This document shows positions 36,201-47,420 of a stretch of DNA of 64,000 nucleotides, piece by piece. The position numbers and the translations under genes are program-made. Origin of the DNA: Phyllostachys edulis. Lineage: Eukaryota; Streptophyta; Magnoliopsida; Poales; Poaceae. The stretch covers positions 78,139,482-78,203,481 of the forward strand of contig CM070562.1 of assembly GCA_036346405.1 (NCBI GenBank), in the 5' to 3' direction. How positions within the stretch are numbered: position 1 is the stretch's first letter; each line of letters opens with the position of its first letter. Below the pieces are notes generated by a model. That model saw nothing but the letters and a program-made list of their open reading frames with translations. It made no database searches and was not told the origin of the DNA.

Positions 36201-36485
36201 TACCGTGGACCTCGAGCGTGTCGGATACAAAGACGAACCATTCGTCTTGGCTAACCAAGTTGTTCAAGTCTTCTATGTTACCGACCCGGCAAATAAGAAG
36301 CGCCACGTAGTTCTTCATGGAAAAAGGAGGATTGTCGGAGTTGAGAATGTAGTGGACGAGGAAGAATACAATCAATTTGACGAGTTGCCTCCTTTCGGAA
36401 ACGGCATAAGGGTCGAGGAAGAAGAACATGACGAAACTAGCTACATACGCGTCGATCATCATGAAGGGCTAATTATTAAAGATTA
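33297..36485 (+). pseudogene. CACTA TNP2-type transposase
   Basis: Cut-and-paste transposase of the En/Spm superfamily. Domains in order: transposase-associated N-domain (DRSWMYTENHVSEEYINGV to CPCIDCENLK, 33297-33530); linker SEYTRLSSVLKPLKLKASNG (about 33745-33810); catalytic TNP2 core with NPFGNMS, TLCIYNLPPWLCMKRKY, IQGPKQPGNDIDVYLAP and NDYPALANLSGQSTKGAKAC (about 34280-34940); DUF4218-like part (SHDCHVLMTQM and FPPSCFDIMVHLIVHIVREI, 35235-36025); DUF4216-like C-terminus (VFVIDAFKTDGVRSSYYGQ and YKDEPFVLANQVVQVFYV, 36045-36485). Many stops and frameshifts (33530, 33865, 33950-34330, 34942, 35080-35320), so no active transposase. Confidence 0.85.
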
Positions 36486-36690
36486 ATTGAACAATGTGTG
36501 TATATGTATATACATTACGATGAATGGTTAATTTTAGTTCATTTGAGTTAATTAATTGATTTGTCTTGTGAAATGGATGTGATTGTTTCTCAAATGAATG
36601 TGAATTGGATGTATATACATGTACTTGTTGTCTTTTACGCTTGTTTGAGAGGGCATGGCTAGCATTTCTGAGGCTAGCCAATAAGCGAAT
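36480..36690 (+). repeat. CACTA duplicated 3' cassette, first copy
   Basis: It follows the TNP2 stop and ends with GAGAGGGCATGGCTAGCATT and CTGAGGCTAGCCAATAAGCG. The same block, including the preceding GTTAATTGATTTG and GAATTGGATGT motifs, recurs at 40680-40880 after the second gene block. Confidence 0.8.
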
Positions 36691-36721
36691 CGATCTAGAT
36701 ATTAACCAATACAAAATAATA

Positions 36722-37050
36722 TCACGAGACGGTTTGAACTACGCATCGTCTCACATGTATATCACAGGCGGTTGTTTATCAAAACCGTGCATGCTATATA
36801 TATCACGAGCGGTTGTTTATTAACACCGTCATGATACATCATATATCACGAGCGGTTCTAAGTTAGAACCGCTGCATGATATATCATATATCACGAGCGG
36901 TTGTTTATTAAAACCGTGCATGATTCATCACATATCACGACGGTTGTTTATTAAAACCGTGCATGATATCACATATCACGAGCGGTTCTAAGTTAGAACC
37001 AAATGCAGTGATAGATATGTATCCTGACGGTTCTAATTTAGAACCGTCGT
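36722..37050. repeat. Internal CACTA subterminal-type repeat array
   Basis: Eight to ten TATCACGAGCGGTT and AACCGT-type units occur between the two gene blocks, a position where CACTA elements do not normally carry subterminal repeats. Confidence 0.75.
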
Positions 37051-37599
37051 GATATCCATCCCTATTTACATTCGGACTCTAGCTAGGGTTTGCGCGCGCG
37101 CCACTCTCAAGCGATTAAGTTTCTCAACTCCTCTCGCTCCCTCCTCCCGAGCCCGCCACCACCGTCCTCGGCGCCGCCTCCTCGAGCCGGCCTTCTCCTC
37201 CCGATCCCGTCGGCCGCCTCCTCCTCGGCCGCCGCGCCTCCCCCCGAGCCCGCTGAGCCTCCTCCTCTGACCAGCAAGCGCCTCCCGAGCCCACCGCGCC
37301 TCTGCCCGAGCCCGCCGCCTCCTCCCCCCCAGGGCAGGTCGCCTCCCCGACCGGCCGCCGCCCTCTTTGCTCGTCTTGCTCCTGCTCGTCCGTCTCGTCG
37401 GCGCCTAAAGGTAACCAATGCCGAGTTACCGATCGACCCCCACGCCTTTCCCTAACTATTTCTATCAATAATCTGTCATGGTCCTTCATGATAATTGTAC
37501 ATGTTTTAGGAATTTGTATTTGTTCTAGTCGATTATTCATATGGTATTTGTTTTGATATCTCTTTGGAATACATTGCAATGATAATTCTATTTCTTGTG

Positions 37600-38642
37600 A
37601 AGATGTCTTCCGCTCATTACGAGTCATCGCCGCCTCATGTGTGCGATGATGCACCATCCTCTGGAACAATATCCAACCGCGTAGAAGAAGAGGAATATCG
37701 AAAAGGCCCACGGGCGATTTACCATCACGGAGGTCGATCGATGCGGGACCCTATCAATCCTCGCCGAAGCGGCGTCGCATTCCGGAGAATGGTCGGAATA
37801 GTTGCACGGAGCGGGTCAAGATCACCTATGATTCGTGGAAGGTGGTGCGGACCATCGAAAACCGCCAGGCCGGCGGAAATTCTCGCATCGTTCGAGATCC
37901 GGAAGAACTCCTAGACTCCGTCGCGACGACACGCGTTGCTACTGGTGTGCAAAGCGTGGAAGAACTTCAAAGCACGCTTGTCAAGAACTACGTGGAGAAG
38001 GATCTGCCGCCCTTCCACAAGTATCTATTCTTGGAAGAGTCCGGGCGAGTTTGTGGCGAAGAAGACGACAGATGAATTTAAGAGTGAAAGTCGGCGCTAC
38101 GGCCCTCGAGCAAAAACAAGCACCCCACAGACTTGGCACGGCTGGTATGCGGGTAAAGCCCGATATGGAGGATCAGAACAGCGAACAAGCGGTTTGAATC
38201 TCTCCTGCTATTTCGAGATCACTAATGTGCGCTACCGACGGTGGTTATTTGCGAGGTTATGTATTCGCCTACGGGAAGTGTACTTTCCAAACCCGAAGAC
38301 CGTGAAGTGTCCCAACGCTGGTAAGATATCGAACTACCTAGTTTGTAATTACTCCATAACTTCATAGGAAGTGAAATGACATGTCGGGCTATATTGCGAG
38401 ATAACGTTGAGTGCACAATCTTCCCAAGGCTCATTCGAGCAGATAGGGAGAAAGATATACTCTATGCGGCCCTAGGAAATAGTGAGCATCAAGATCGCAC
38501 GAGAGGCGCCGGTGTTTTTGTTACATGGGAACAATGGTTCCAAGCGGACTCGGATCCTCTAGGAGTAGGAAGAGAGCCAAAGCCGAGCACGATGCAAAGC
38601 TACGAGAGGATCTTCGTGCATCCTCGAGATGAGCTCCTTTGA
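37600..38642 (+). pseudogene. CACTA second gene, Transposase_24 (TNPA-like) fragment
   Basis: It starts near MSSAHYESSPPHVCDDAPSS (37603). Further readable parts are SRIVRDPEELLDSVATTRV and LPPFHKYLFLEE (about 37880-38060), then LGNSEHQDRTRGAGVFVTWE (about 38475-38535), which is the conserved block of the plant Transposase_24 (Ptta/En/Spm) family. The pieces lie in different frames. The protein of this family binds subterminal repeats or accompanies TNP2 in grass CACTA elements (family knowledge). A GC-rich 5' leader at 37080-37440 gives low-complexity frames. Confidence 0.6.
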
Positions 38643-39004
38643 AAAATTCAATCAATCCTTTGAGGAAAGGATTAGTATGCGTTCGAGCAAAAGCAGATAG
38701 AGACCTTTGAGGAAAGGATTAAGGGATTGCAAATGCCAAGTCGGTTGAAGCCCCTACCCTACTATACCGCTTAGCCACCCCCAAACATCCGAGTAGCTAC
38801 TGGCGTCACCCTAACCCTACCACAATAGGTGATGACAGATTTTCGTCGATGACATCCGGTAATAATTATTATCTCCGGAATGCTCAATCCATTGATAGGC
38901 TGTTGGAGTAGCTAATTTTGTATCGTTATATGCGTGGGTGGCTCTGAAGTGCAAGCTCCAAGTGAGATATGTCTCTGTTGCCCTAGATCTTTGCTTGGGG
39001 CCAG

Positions 39005-40660
39005 GTGTATCCATCCGGTATCGGAGCTTTGGTGCACGGTGCAAATCTAGCGCCGGGTTTCGCAAAAGTGAATGTGGACGGTGTTTGTACTAATTTCGAG
39101 GCCATCCCGGTGAAAATTCCCCCAAACGATGAGGTCATGACTCTAGGGCAAGCCGTTGGAACATTCATCCAGTGGCCCAAGGAGGACATCTGCCTGGAGC
39201 TACCTGCTTCGGTGTCAACTTCACGGGAATGTCCTGCAACGGCATCAACTCCACGGACTGTTGCACCGGCTTCTGACCGACATGGCAAGGGCCCATTGCA
39301 TCACATGCATCTACACCTCGTGCTCGATCGACTCTTGTGAAGTCGACTTATAAAGCGAGGCGGCAAGGGCAAGGGCAAATCGAAGGCGATCGAGTCCTCT
39401 CTAATATCCCCTTCTTGCCGTTGGCCCGAAATACAAGCAAAGCGAGCCGTTGCTCGAGAAGTTAGACGGCCCTACCCTAGGATTTGGATTGCGGAATTGC
39501 ATGCATGGTACATGGAGCAGTCCAACAAGCGGTTGATCAATGATGCTCGGGTGTCACCGTCAAGTTCAAGGAGCATCATTTTAACCACGTGTATCAAGAC
39601 GCTGTCTTCACGGTGACCTTCGACGACTTGTTCTGTCTCTTCAACCTCGGCGAGCTCGGCGTCTCAATCATACGATCTTTGGACAATCGTAAGTATGTAC
39701 AATCACGGTCAATGTTAAGTGTAATATCGATAAATGTTATATATAACTCCTAGCTTTTGTATAATAGATACATGATCGTGAAGCGAAAGAAGGAAATCAC
39801 CGGTAGGTTTCCTCGACCCACACGTTGTCTCCGAGCAAAGCATCACGGCGAATGCAACATTAAATCGAGAATTACGTTATAGATTTTTTCATGGCTCACC
39901 GCAAGAAGGAATTCATACTTTTGCCCTACAACGAAGTAAGTAGTGTTGCACTCTGGCTATACTTGTTGATTTGTACTTTATAAGCAACACGAACTTAGGT
40001 TTAATGACCATCTTGACATACTGTGTAGGTTCCATTGGATTCTAATTGTAATTATACCAAAAGCGAAATCGTAATATACCTAGATTCCCTCTGAGAGGGC
40101 CACTCACAACTTCCATGACTATCAGGAGTTTAATCATCGGTAAACACATTTCCTCCATAGAAACTCTATTGTAGTCTTTCCTTCCTTTGCAATGGCTAAG
40201 GCTAACTTCTTGGAGTCACGAAGGGTGTTCGACGTGTTACATGCTAAAGGATGGAATATCAAGGGAAGGACGACGCAACATGATCAAACATTCCGGTACT
40301 TGCTAGCTAGTACACATTAATCCTATATAACACTTCGTAGCAATGCCTCTCGAACTAACCAATTCTATTTTTGCGGTGCCACGGGCCACAAGCCGCATAG
40401 CGTCTGTGGATACTATGTTTGCCACAACATGCAACTACTCATCGGTTCGCGATCACCAATGATCCTCGGGTTTGTCAATCTTTCAACAATTATTTCATAT
40501 ATACTTACCAATTTATATAAGCCCGAATTTAACCTTCATATCGACGAGTTGCGAACATCACTGAAGCTGCGTTGGAGCAGAGCGAGCTCATAAAAATTCG
40601 ATCACACCTTGCGTCATTCTGAGCAGACGGTCATAAATCCAAATGGGAGTTTCCACAGTG
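39005..40660 (+). pseudogene. CACTA-borne Ulp1-like cysteine peptidase (C48) remnant
   Basis: Readable pieces: YPSGIGALVHGANLAPGFA to AVGTFIQWP (39005-39180), VTFDDLFCLFNLGELGVSII (about 39610-39675), MAHRKKEFILLPYN (about 39890-39930), FHWILIVIIPK (about 40031-40063, with the catalytic-type His) and, one frame off, EIVIYLDSL (with the Asp). Peptidase C48 domains of this kind are common passengers in grass CACTA and MULE elements. Intron-like breaks and frameshifts separate the pieces. The Cys box was not identified clearly. Confidence 0.55.
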
Positions 40661-40679
40661 TAGCAGATTGAACTTGATT

Positions 40680-40880
40680 GAGATAGATTGAACATAATGG
40701 TACATGTGTGTAAATTAATGTACATCAATGGTTAAATTTAGTTAATTGATTTGTGAATTGGATGTGTGCTTGTTTCAGAAATGAATGCAATTTTGATGTG
40801 CTTCTAAAATGAATGAGAATTGGATGTGCTTGTTTGAGAGGGCATGGCTAGCATTTCTGAGGCTAGCCAATAAGCGTAAA
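40680..40880 (+). repeat. CACTA duplicated 3' cassette, second copy
   Basis: GAGAGGGCATGGCTAGCATT and CTGAGGCTAGCCAATAAGCG at 40836-40877 are identical to 36647-36688, with similar preceding sequence. Confidence 0.8.
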
Positions 40881-40889
40881 TAGATTTAG

Positions 40890-41374
40890 CAATGCAAAGA
40901 CTACCCGAGGCGGTGCGTAGATGAAACAAATGCGTGATGATCGACTACCCTGAGCACGATGCGTATATATGAAACCGTGCGTGATTGTGGACTATCACGC
41001 AGCGGTTTCATATCTGCATCGTCTGTAGTCATCATCATCGACGGTTTCATCTACGGACCGTGCGTGGTAGTCGACTATCACGAGCGGTTTCATCTACGAC
41101 CGTCTGCGGTAGTCGAAATATCACGACGGTTTTATCTCTGAAATGCGTGGTAGTCGACTATTACGCGGTTGCATCTGCTGCACCGTGCAGTGATAGTATG
41201 TATTACGAGCGGTTGCATCTGACGCACCGTGCGTGATAGTATGTATTACTGAGCGGTTCGCAAAACCGTCTGTGATGACCATTAGCATTCTTGACCCATA
41301 AACTCGGGCGGCTCACGGGAAATGCTCGTGATGGCATTTTTGAACTGTTTGTAAAGGCCTTTTCTGTAGTAGTG
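40890..41374. repeat. CACTA right subterminal repeats and terminal inverted repeat
   Basis: Units of the form CTATCACGAGCGGTTTCAT and ACCGTGCGTGATAGT alternate up to about 41280, followed by AAAGGCCTTTTCTGTAGTAG and the final TG. Confidence 0.8.
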
Positions 41375-41672
41375 GATCCTTGTGAGCAAGATTTTGGTGG
41401 ACCCACATATGGCAACGACTACTGTTATTAGGTCTCGATTGCGCTCAAGTGTGCCTGTGGTTTGAAGTTCTTTTGTCTTGTGTTATATTAACTTTGGGCT
41501 TAGATGTCCATGTCAGGTTAAAACTGGCTGTTAAGCCTTAATCTTATGTAATAAAAGTCTGGTTTTTGTTGTAATCAAAAGCTTGCTTGAGACACTGCTT
41601 ACTTCGCAACTATACATCCTGGGCAGTTATGAAGAGTTTAATGGTCCCAGATTTTGGGGGCATTACATGCGT

Positions 41673-43577
41673 AGTGGCCGGGTCGCCTTCACTGCTCCAG
41701 CCACACGCTCCTGCTAGCCACGGGCATGGCCACAACTCCACAAGCCACACACAACGTCCTTTCGAGAGTCGGAGGAGCATCGTCTGTACATTGTCACCAA
41801 CCTTGCCATTGAGTTTACTAGTATTCTGAAACCTCTTCCTAACATCGAAACCAATTTGACCCCATAGTAGTTCCAAAATTTCCGAGTCTTAGTTACACTA
41901 CTGAATGTCATCTCTACAGTAAACAGGTACCAAGCAAAAACGATCAATTTTCATATTAATGGAGAACGCCATTGCTGTTAGCCAGACCAAATTTCTTTTC
42001 ACATTGGAGAGAGATATATATATAGAGAGAGAGAGAGATTGTTGCATTGATTATAGAAGAACAAGATTGAAACTACTGTATTGCTTACCTAATAGAAGTA
42101 GCGGCTAGCATGGAGGATTATCGAAAAGATGAATCATGTTGGATAGTCACGATTCTTTGTGCTGTCATTTTCCATTAGATCCAGAAAAGCAAACTGTTTC
42201 GATTTCTTTTTCTTTAAAGATGGCACTTCAAGTTTATCAATGTAGCTTAATGAATATGAAAGGTCTCGTTGCTTTGGCGCCAACAGAGAAAGGTAGGGGA
42301 TATTTTCAAACAGCCAACACCATTATGTGCCTATTAAAGTATACCATCTGTTAAAGACTTTTATGTATGTAGAGGTCTAAACTGGCAGCCCATAATTTTG
42401 GAGTGAATGGGCTGGATGGAGCCAATGACATGCGGTGACATTACTGTAATGTCAGACGAAACGCGACCTTCGGGAGTCAAACCGCGCAACTACGCTGATC
42501 CGCTCTACTGGACGGCCCATACCTGTGCGCAAACAGCCGAGCCCATCAGCGTTACGGTCTTACGGACCGCACTACATGGGCGGTTCCCTCTCCAGCCATC
42601 GTGCTTCGGATGCGAATTGGATGCGGAGCGTAGAGCTGGACCGCCCGTTCGAGGATGCACGGTTTCAAATTTCATGCGCAATCCGTTTTCCGTGCAGAAC
42701 TGGGCCAGGGGTCTTTTCTGATACCCCTTTTCGGTGCAGAATTTGGGCCCGGATCTTTTGTGCGATTCGTTTCCGGTGCAAATGTGCGCATCGAACCTTT
42801 TCCCGGACCGTTTCTCGAGACCGGCATAAGCAAACCGGTTTGGCGAAAGGCGCGTGGATCTGGACCGCACCGCGCATAGAGTAGGCCGGAGGCGGGGGGA
42901 GTTGGGTGGCCGGGCAGCTCGACATGGGCAGAAACTCCAATTCTGATATGGGCTATTGTGGCGGCGGAGGCAGAGGTTGTATTGGACTTCGATTGTGGAC
43001 TTATGCTATTTTGGACTCTATTGGGTTTGGATTTAATTGGATCATGGACATCTACTGCTTCAGCACGAACAAAAGCACTGGGTACATGCACATGAGCTGG
43101 ACTTAACTTTGGACGGTCCAAAGCCCAATTTAGACTATTGCTCCAGTTGAACACCCATGACCGTCCACCAAAACCGGGTGGTTTAGATGCAGGAGGTTAT
43201 TTGAATCGGTTTAGAAAGTTAAGGGACGTAAAATAGACAATTTGGTAGTTCAGCCAGACGACTTGATAGTTCAGGGGTAATGTATACTTTTTTCCTGTTT
43301 TGAACTGTACTAAATAGTTGTTGTTGTTGTGGCTTGGGCTCCATGACAGCCCAACCTAACCGAGAGAACATGAATTTTGGGCCGAAACAAGGCATAACTG
43401 CCTACGTGGGCCAAAGATGTTTCACACGTCTTCTATCTGACCCATGGTTAAACAGTACTTGCCGGGCAGTCTAGCAGCCACGGCCCAGAAATTCGGCGTT
43501 CCAGGCAATCCAAAAACACCTCGATTTCGGAAACTCCCTGGAGTTGGCTGATAGCGCCGAATCCGGGCTTCTATCAC
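41673..43577. other. Non-coding stretch, no gene recognised
   Basis: Short open frames without domains. It contains a (GA)n tract at 42022-42040 and a 19-bp near-perfect palindrome TGACATTACTGTAATGTCA (42436-42454). The part 42400-42900 is GC-rich and CpG-rich with overlapping open frames of unlike composition. I could not assign it to a repeat family. Confidence 0.35.
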
Positions 43578-43834
43578 ATTCCCTCTGATTTTAAATATAA
43601 ACTATTTTAGATATTGACATGGTCTCAAAGATAACACTTGGAGTATCAAATTCTATAAAAATATGTTGTTTGAAATAAAAATACTTATACATTATGAAAG
43701 TATATTTTATAATGAATCTAATAATACCAATTTTGTGTTGTTAATCTTGATATTTCTTTACATAGATGGTCAAACCTAAAAATATTTTACCAACGCAAAT
43801 TCTAAAATGACTTACATTTGAAATCAGAGGTACG
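43578..43834. mobile_element. Stowaway-like MITE (degenerate)
   Basis: Left end CCCTCTGATTTTAAATATAA and right end, reverse-complemented, ACCTCTGATTTCAAATGTAA are inverted repeats. The element is about 257 bp, AT-rich, and contains the AAAGATAACACTTGGAGTAT and TTTGAAATAAAAATACTTAT blocks typical of grass Stowaway relatives of Tc1/mariner. The TA duplication is not clear. Confidence 0.55.
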
Positions 43835-44040
43835 TGTGTACTGTAATGTCCACTTGCTCTCGATGATGACAAGATTTTTTTTTCCTTTTGTTTTGAAGGA
43901 ACGATAATGGCAAGTTGGCAAACATCCCACTGATTATTATCTTTTTTTTTTTTGGAATTCGCCCACTGGGACAACTTAATTTGAAGGACTGGGGCAACTT
44001 AATTTGAATCCATCGATCGTGTTCTTAATTCTCTTTTGGG

Positions 44041-44270
44041 GATGATCATTGCTTATGTACTTATCAGCATATCACAAAACGATTTTTTAAAATAATATTA
44101 ATTTAAAAGATAATTAAAAAATAGTTGAAAAAATGTACAAAAGTAGGCCACTGTTGCCATTTAGAATGACGAAATTTTTATGTCGCCATTTAAATTGTCG
44201 ACAGTATCCCTGTCGCCATTTTAAACAGTGCGGAGAGGTTCCTCTCGCCAATTGAGAATGGCGATAGGGG
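44041..44270 (+). repeat. Left long terminal inverted repeat
   Basis: Pairs with 54600-54841 in inverse orientation. Contains three TGTCGCCATTT-type submotifs at about 44150-44225. Confidence 0.7.
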
Positions 44271-44893
44271 CACATATTTTTTTTTAATTTATGTGTAGAG
44301 AATCTAGCCTAAAGATTTAGTGTATTTTACAAAGTTTTTTTGGTAATATCTTGAAGTGTCTACATAGTTCGGAATTCAAAATTGGAGAAGATAACGTAAT
44401 GTGAAGTAGAGAATGCGAGATCAGCGACGCAATAACACAAATAGCCCCTTTCGAAGTGAAATAAAAAAAAATTGGGTTTAGGGTTATCATGCGCGTTGTT
44501 GTCCTGATTGTATTGTTCGTGGAACCGATTCCTTCGAAAAAAGATTAGGTAATATTTAATAGTAAAAATATTTGAAAAAAGATATTTAAGTTTGAATGAC
44601 TTCATAATTTAATTATGAAATACATGGCGCGCTGGGTTTAGTTACATACATTATAAACGCCAACATGCACTAATCAACAAACCGAAATACACCAACGATA
44701 CATGTGCACCTTTTTGGAATCCAAAAAATATTGATTTGAACAGAATCGACCAGTCCTGGTGACCCATCGGTCCCTTACCCTTGTCTCTGGACCGCCCACG
44801 GCGATGGCCAGTCTCATAGTCAGCCATGTTCTACGAGATGGGCTGGACGATTGAATGATGTTAGGATAGCACAACGTAGGGCTAAATTAATAA

Positions 44894-45545
44894 TCAAAAT
44901 GCAAAATGAACATAACTTACATCTTTGATCCGGGCTGTGCCCAGGCGACGGGGAACGTTAGGACGGCCACCAGTCTCACTAGCAGGAGTCTTCCCCCTTG
45001 TGCGCCGTGTGCTTAGCCCGATCGTACTCAGCTTCCTGTTCGGGGGTCCTCCACGCCACCCTGCTTTCCTGGGCTCCTTCGGTGCCTTTTCAGTAGGGTT
45101 GGGTATGTAAGGTTTCCAGTGTTTGAAGGTCTCGGCTCGCATCGTATAGTTCAACATGTACTTATGTTCGATGAACGCCCTATCGTACATGTTTGGGCTG
45201 TCGATCCATTAGAAGAAGTTGCATCGCATCTTCGGCTGGCATTATGCGCGAATGTAGTTAGGGATTTGTGGAATGGAACGTAAGATGTGAAAAATCTATG
45301 TATGTACAAGATTTGCTTACGAGTATGTTCTCGCACGTGTAGTATGCCCAGCCGGCCGTCGCCGGGTGTGTGGATTGGATGATCTTAGCCGGTTCTTCGC
45401 ACATACATTGATGGCATGGGAACTCTGGTGGTACTAGCGTATCCTTCGTAGAACAATCTAGGTAGGGTTTAGCTCTCTCGGCAAGCCACTTGCACTTCCG
45501 CAGCATCTTCACGTAGAAGTTCATCGACGAGTTCAACATCTACTT
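44894..45545 (-). pseudogene. PMD-gene 3' exons: GRF-like zinc finger and basic C-terminus
   Basis: Minus-strand pieces: LRKCKWLAERAKPYLDCSTK (about 45500-45440), then CHQCMCEEPAKIIQ-STHPATAGWAYYTC (about 45420-45335), a C-x2-C-x-C...C arrangement like a GRF zinc finger. After an intron-like gap come CNFF and WIDSP (about 45225-45200, with one stop), then MYDRAFIEHKYMLNYTMRAE and a Lys/Arg-rich tail (45190-44940). GRF fingers bind single-stranded nucleic acid in other proteins. The frame has at least one internal stop. Confidence 0.5.
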
Positions 45546-45639
45546 CCTCTCATTTGTGTGAACCAATCTTTGGTAAAGTGTTGGGGGGTGGTGGTGTAGT
45601 GCTCTCCTCCAGCTCTCTTCTCCTCTAGTTCTATTCTCC

Positions 45640-46125
45640 CTCCTTTGATAATGGATCTTTTCGGTCTTAAAAGGTGGCATGGCGGAGTGTGGTCTTTTCG
45701 GTCTACAAAGGTAGCATTGTAGTGTGCTATCATCTCAGTCTACAAAAGTGGCAGTTTGTGGTGTGTCGTGGTGTGTTCTTTTCAGTCTGAAAAGGTGGTG
45801 TGGCAAAGTGTGGCATTTTCGGTCTGAAAAGGTAGCGTCGCAATGTGTTGTCAACTATGTCTGCAAAAGTGATAGCTTATGGCGTGACAGGGTGTGGTCT
45901 AAAAAGGGGTGTAGCGGAGTGTGGTCTTTTCGGTGTGGAAAGGTATCATTGAAGTGTGTTGTCATCTCGGTCTGCAAAAGGTGGCAGTGTGTGGCGTGAC
46001 CGGATGCGGTCTTTTCGGTATGAAAATAGGGCGTGGCGGACTGCAGTCTTTTCGGTTTGAAAATGTAGTATCAAAATGTGTCGTCATCTTGGTCTACAAA
46101 AGTGGCAGTGTGTGGTGTGATCGGT
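45640..46125. repeat. Four-copy ~120-bp tandem repeat
   Basis: Units begin near 45680, 45800, 45910 and 46030 with GTGGTCTTTTCGGTCTGAAA-type sequence. Each has two related halves (CGGTCTGAAAAGGT... and CGGTCTGCAAAAGTGGCAGT). It lies between two exon groups of the PMD gene and is probably intronic. Confidence 0.7.
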
Positions 46126-46251
46126 CGATCGAAAAAAAGGAGGCGTCGCGATGTTGACTCCCTCACATGGTGACCTGTAGACACAAGAATAAATAGTATC
46201 GAAAACATGAGACTAGCATAATATAAGTTGTACAGAAAATTATATTTATAT

Positions 46252-47405
46252 GTAACATCACAAAGTTCTCTTACCAAATTAAAAATTAATAAATTATTAT
46301 TTTGTTGGAATTTCTGAGATTTAAAGAGTTTTATTGCTTTTCTTGAATTTCACGGTGTTTAAAAGTAAAAAATAAAATTTATTAAGTTTTATGGGTTTCT
46401 CTTGGATTTAAAGTTAAAAAGGAAAACTTAATTAATTTCTTGAATTTTACGGTATTTAAAAATGTTTTCTTTATTTTCCCAAAATTAAAATTAATTTCTG
46501 TACAAAAATAAATTCTAAATTTAATTTGAAAATAATTTGATTAAGTTCAAAATAATTCAGGAATTTCCTTGAATTTTTCTAGAATTTTTAAATCTATTTG
46601 GTATTTTCTAAAAGTCCTTTTTTATTCTTGTAATATCTAGCAATTAAAAATGAATTGTTGTTCACAAGTAAAAAACTAATTTTTTGTTGAAAATATTTTA
46701 TTTAAGCTCAAAATACCCTATTTAACTACTTTGAAAATTTAAAGAACTTTTAGAGCTATATTACTATTTTCAAGTTTAAAAACAATTTTTAGCAATATAA
46801 AAATAATTACTGCGTAAGAATAAAATTATTATTTTACTATTATTATTTTATTTGAGTTCAAAATGTTGTGTTTAGTGTCTGTGTTTTTTTTCGGATTTTT
46901 AGGAATTTATTTGCTATTTTTTTAGAATTAATTAGTGTCTTTTCAAATTTTCAAAAGGAAGATTACCTGGAATATTCCGGGAGCTACAGTACCGGCAAAA
47001 ATAGTAATTACAGCCCAAAAATCCGGCCATAACTCTGACGAGCAATTCCCACCAAACCGTTACTCCTTTTCCCCTATAAATTGAATCGTTGCCCTCCACC
47101 CCATTCCCCACATCCCTCTCGCTCAGATTTGCCAAAAGCCACCTAGAGCTCTCTCTGCTAGCCCTTCTTCTTCAACTCTGGCAAGCCCGATCTCCTTATT
47201 CGTAGCTCCATTGTTCACCAATTTTTACTGGTGAGTTTCTCTTGACATTCTCTACATTTCTATTCAAGCTGAATTTTGATTTATCTATTGGTTCACCTCA
47301 GCCACAAAAGCACTGATGGTCTTCTTCTCCAACTTCGGTGAGAACTCCGGCGAGCCCGATCTCCTCATCCGTTGCTCCGTTGTGCACCCCACGTGTGGCT
47401 CCTGA
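46252..47405 (+). mobile_element. Chromovirus-type LTR fragment (5' part)
   Basis: Starts TGTAACATCACAAAGTTC, a variant of the TGTAACATCCCAAAATT start. It then has the AT-rich stretch, GCTACAGTACCGG and a CCCCTATAAATTG TATA-type motif at 47070-47085, followed by TCTCGCTCAGATTTGCC, comparable to 59046-59700. It ends abruptly where the PMD-gene exon at 47421 resumes. Two CTCCGGCGAGCCCGATCTCC-type blocks are present (47180 and 47345). Confidence 0.5.
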
Positions 47406-47420
47406 CATCATCCGGGGTAG

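Larger units (their letters stand above)
32279..41374 (+). mobile_element. CACTA (En/Spm) transposon, 9.1 kb, degenerate coding region
   Basis: Ends are CACTACTACGTAAATGC (left) and, reverse-complemented, CACTACTACAGAAAAGGCC (right). The 3-bp target duplication GAT is perfect (32276-32278 and 41375-41377). Subterminal arrays of ATCACGAGCGGTT in both orientations occupy 32310-32640 and 40890-41340, and a third array lies inside (36722-37050). It codes, left to right, for a TNP2-type transposase (33297-36485), a Transposase_24-type protein (37600-38642) and a Ulp1-like region (39005-40660), all with stops or frameshifts. It is inserted in the LTR 29680-41667. Confidence 0.9.
29680..41667 (+). 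mobile_element. Chromovirus-type solo LTR, split by a CACTA element
   Basis: Starts TGAAACAACTCAAAAATCTC (29680, a diverged TGTAACGTCCC start) and ends GGTCCCAGATTTTGGGGGC...TTACA (41667). Flanks CACGT (29675-29679) and TGCGT (41668-41672) agree at 3 of 5 bases, the two differences being transitions, so the duplication is tentative. It carries the palindromic box (31893), hairpin (32203) and a polyadenylation-type TAATAAAAG (about 41551). Without the CACTA it is about 2.9 kb. Proline-rich open frames at 29731-30501 are low-complexity LTR sequence. Confidence 0.6.

Noticed and set aside
37107..37711. Arg/Gly-rich minus-strand frames
   Set aside because: Antisense of the GC-rich leader of the CACTA second gene; no domain.
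42407..43154. Several overlapping frames of 100-160 codons in a GC-rich stretch
   Set aside because: All frames open because of high GC and CpG content; no conserved motif in any of them.
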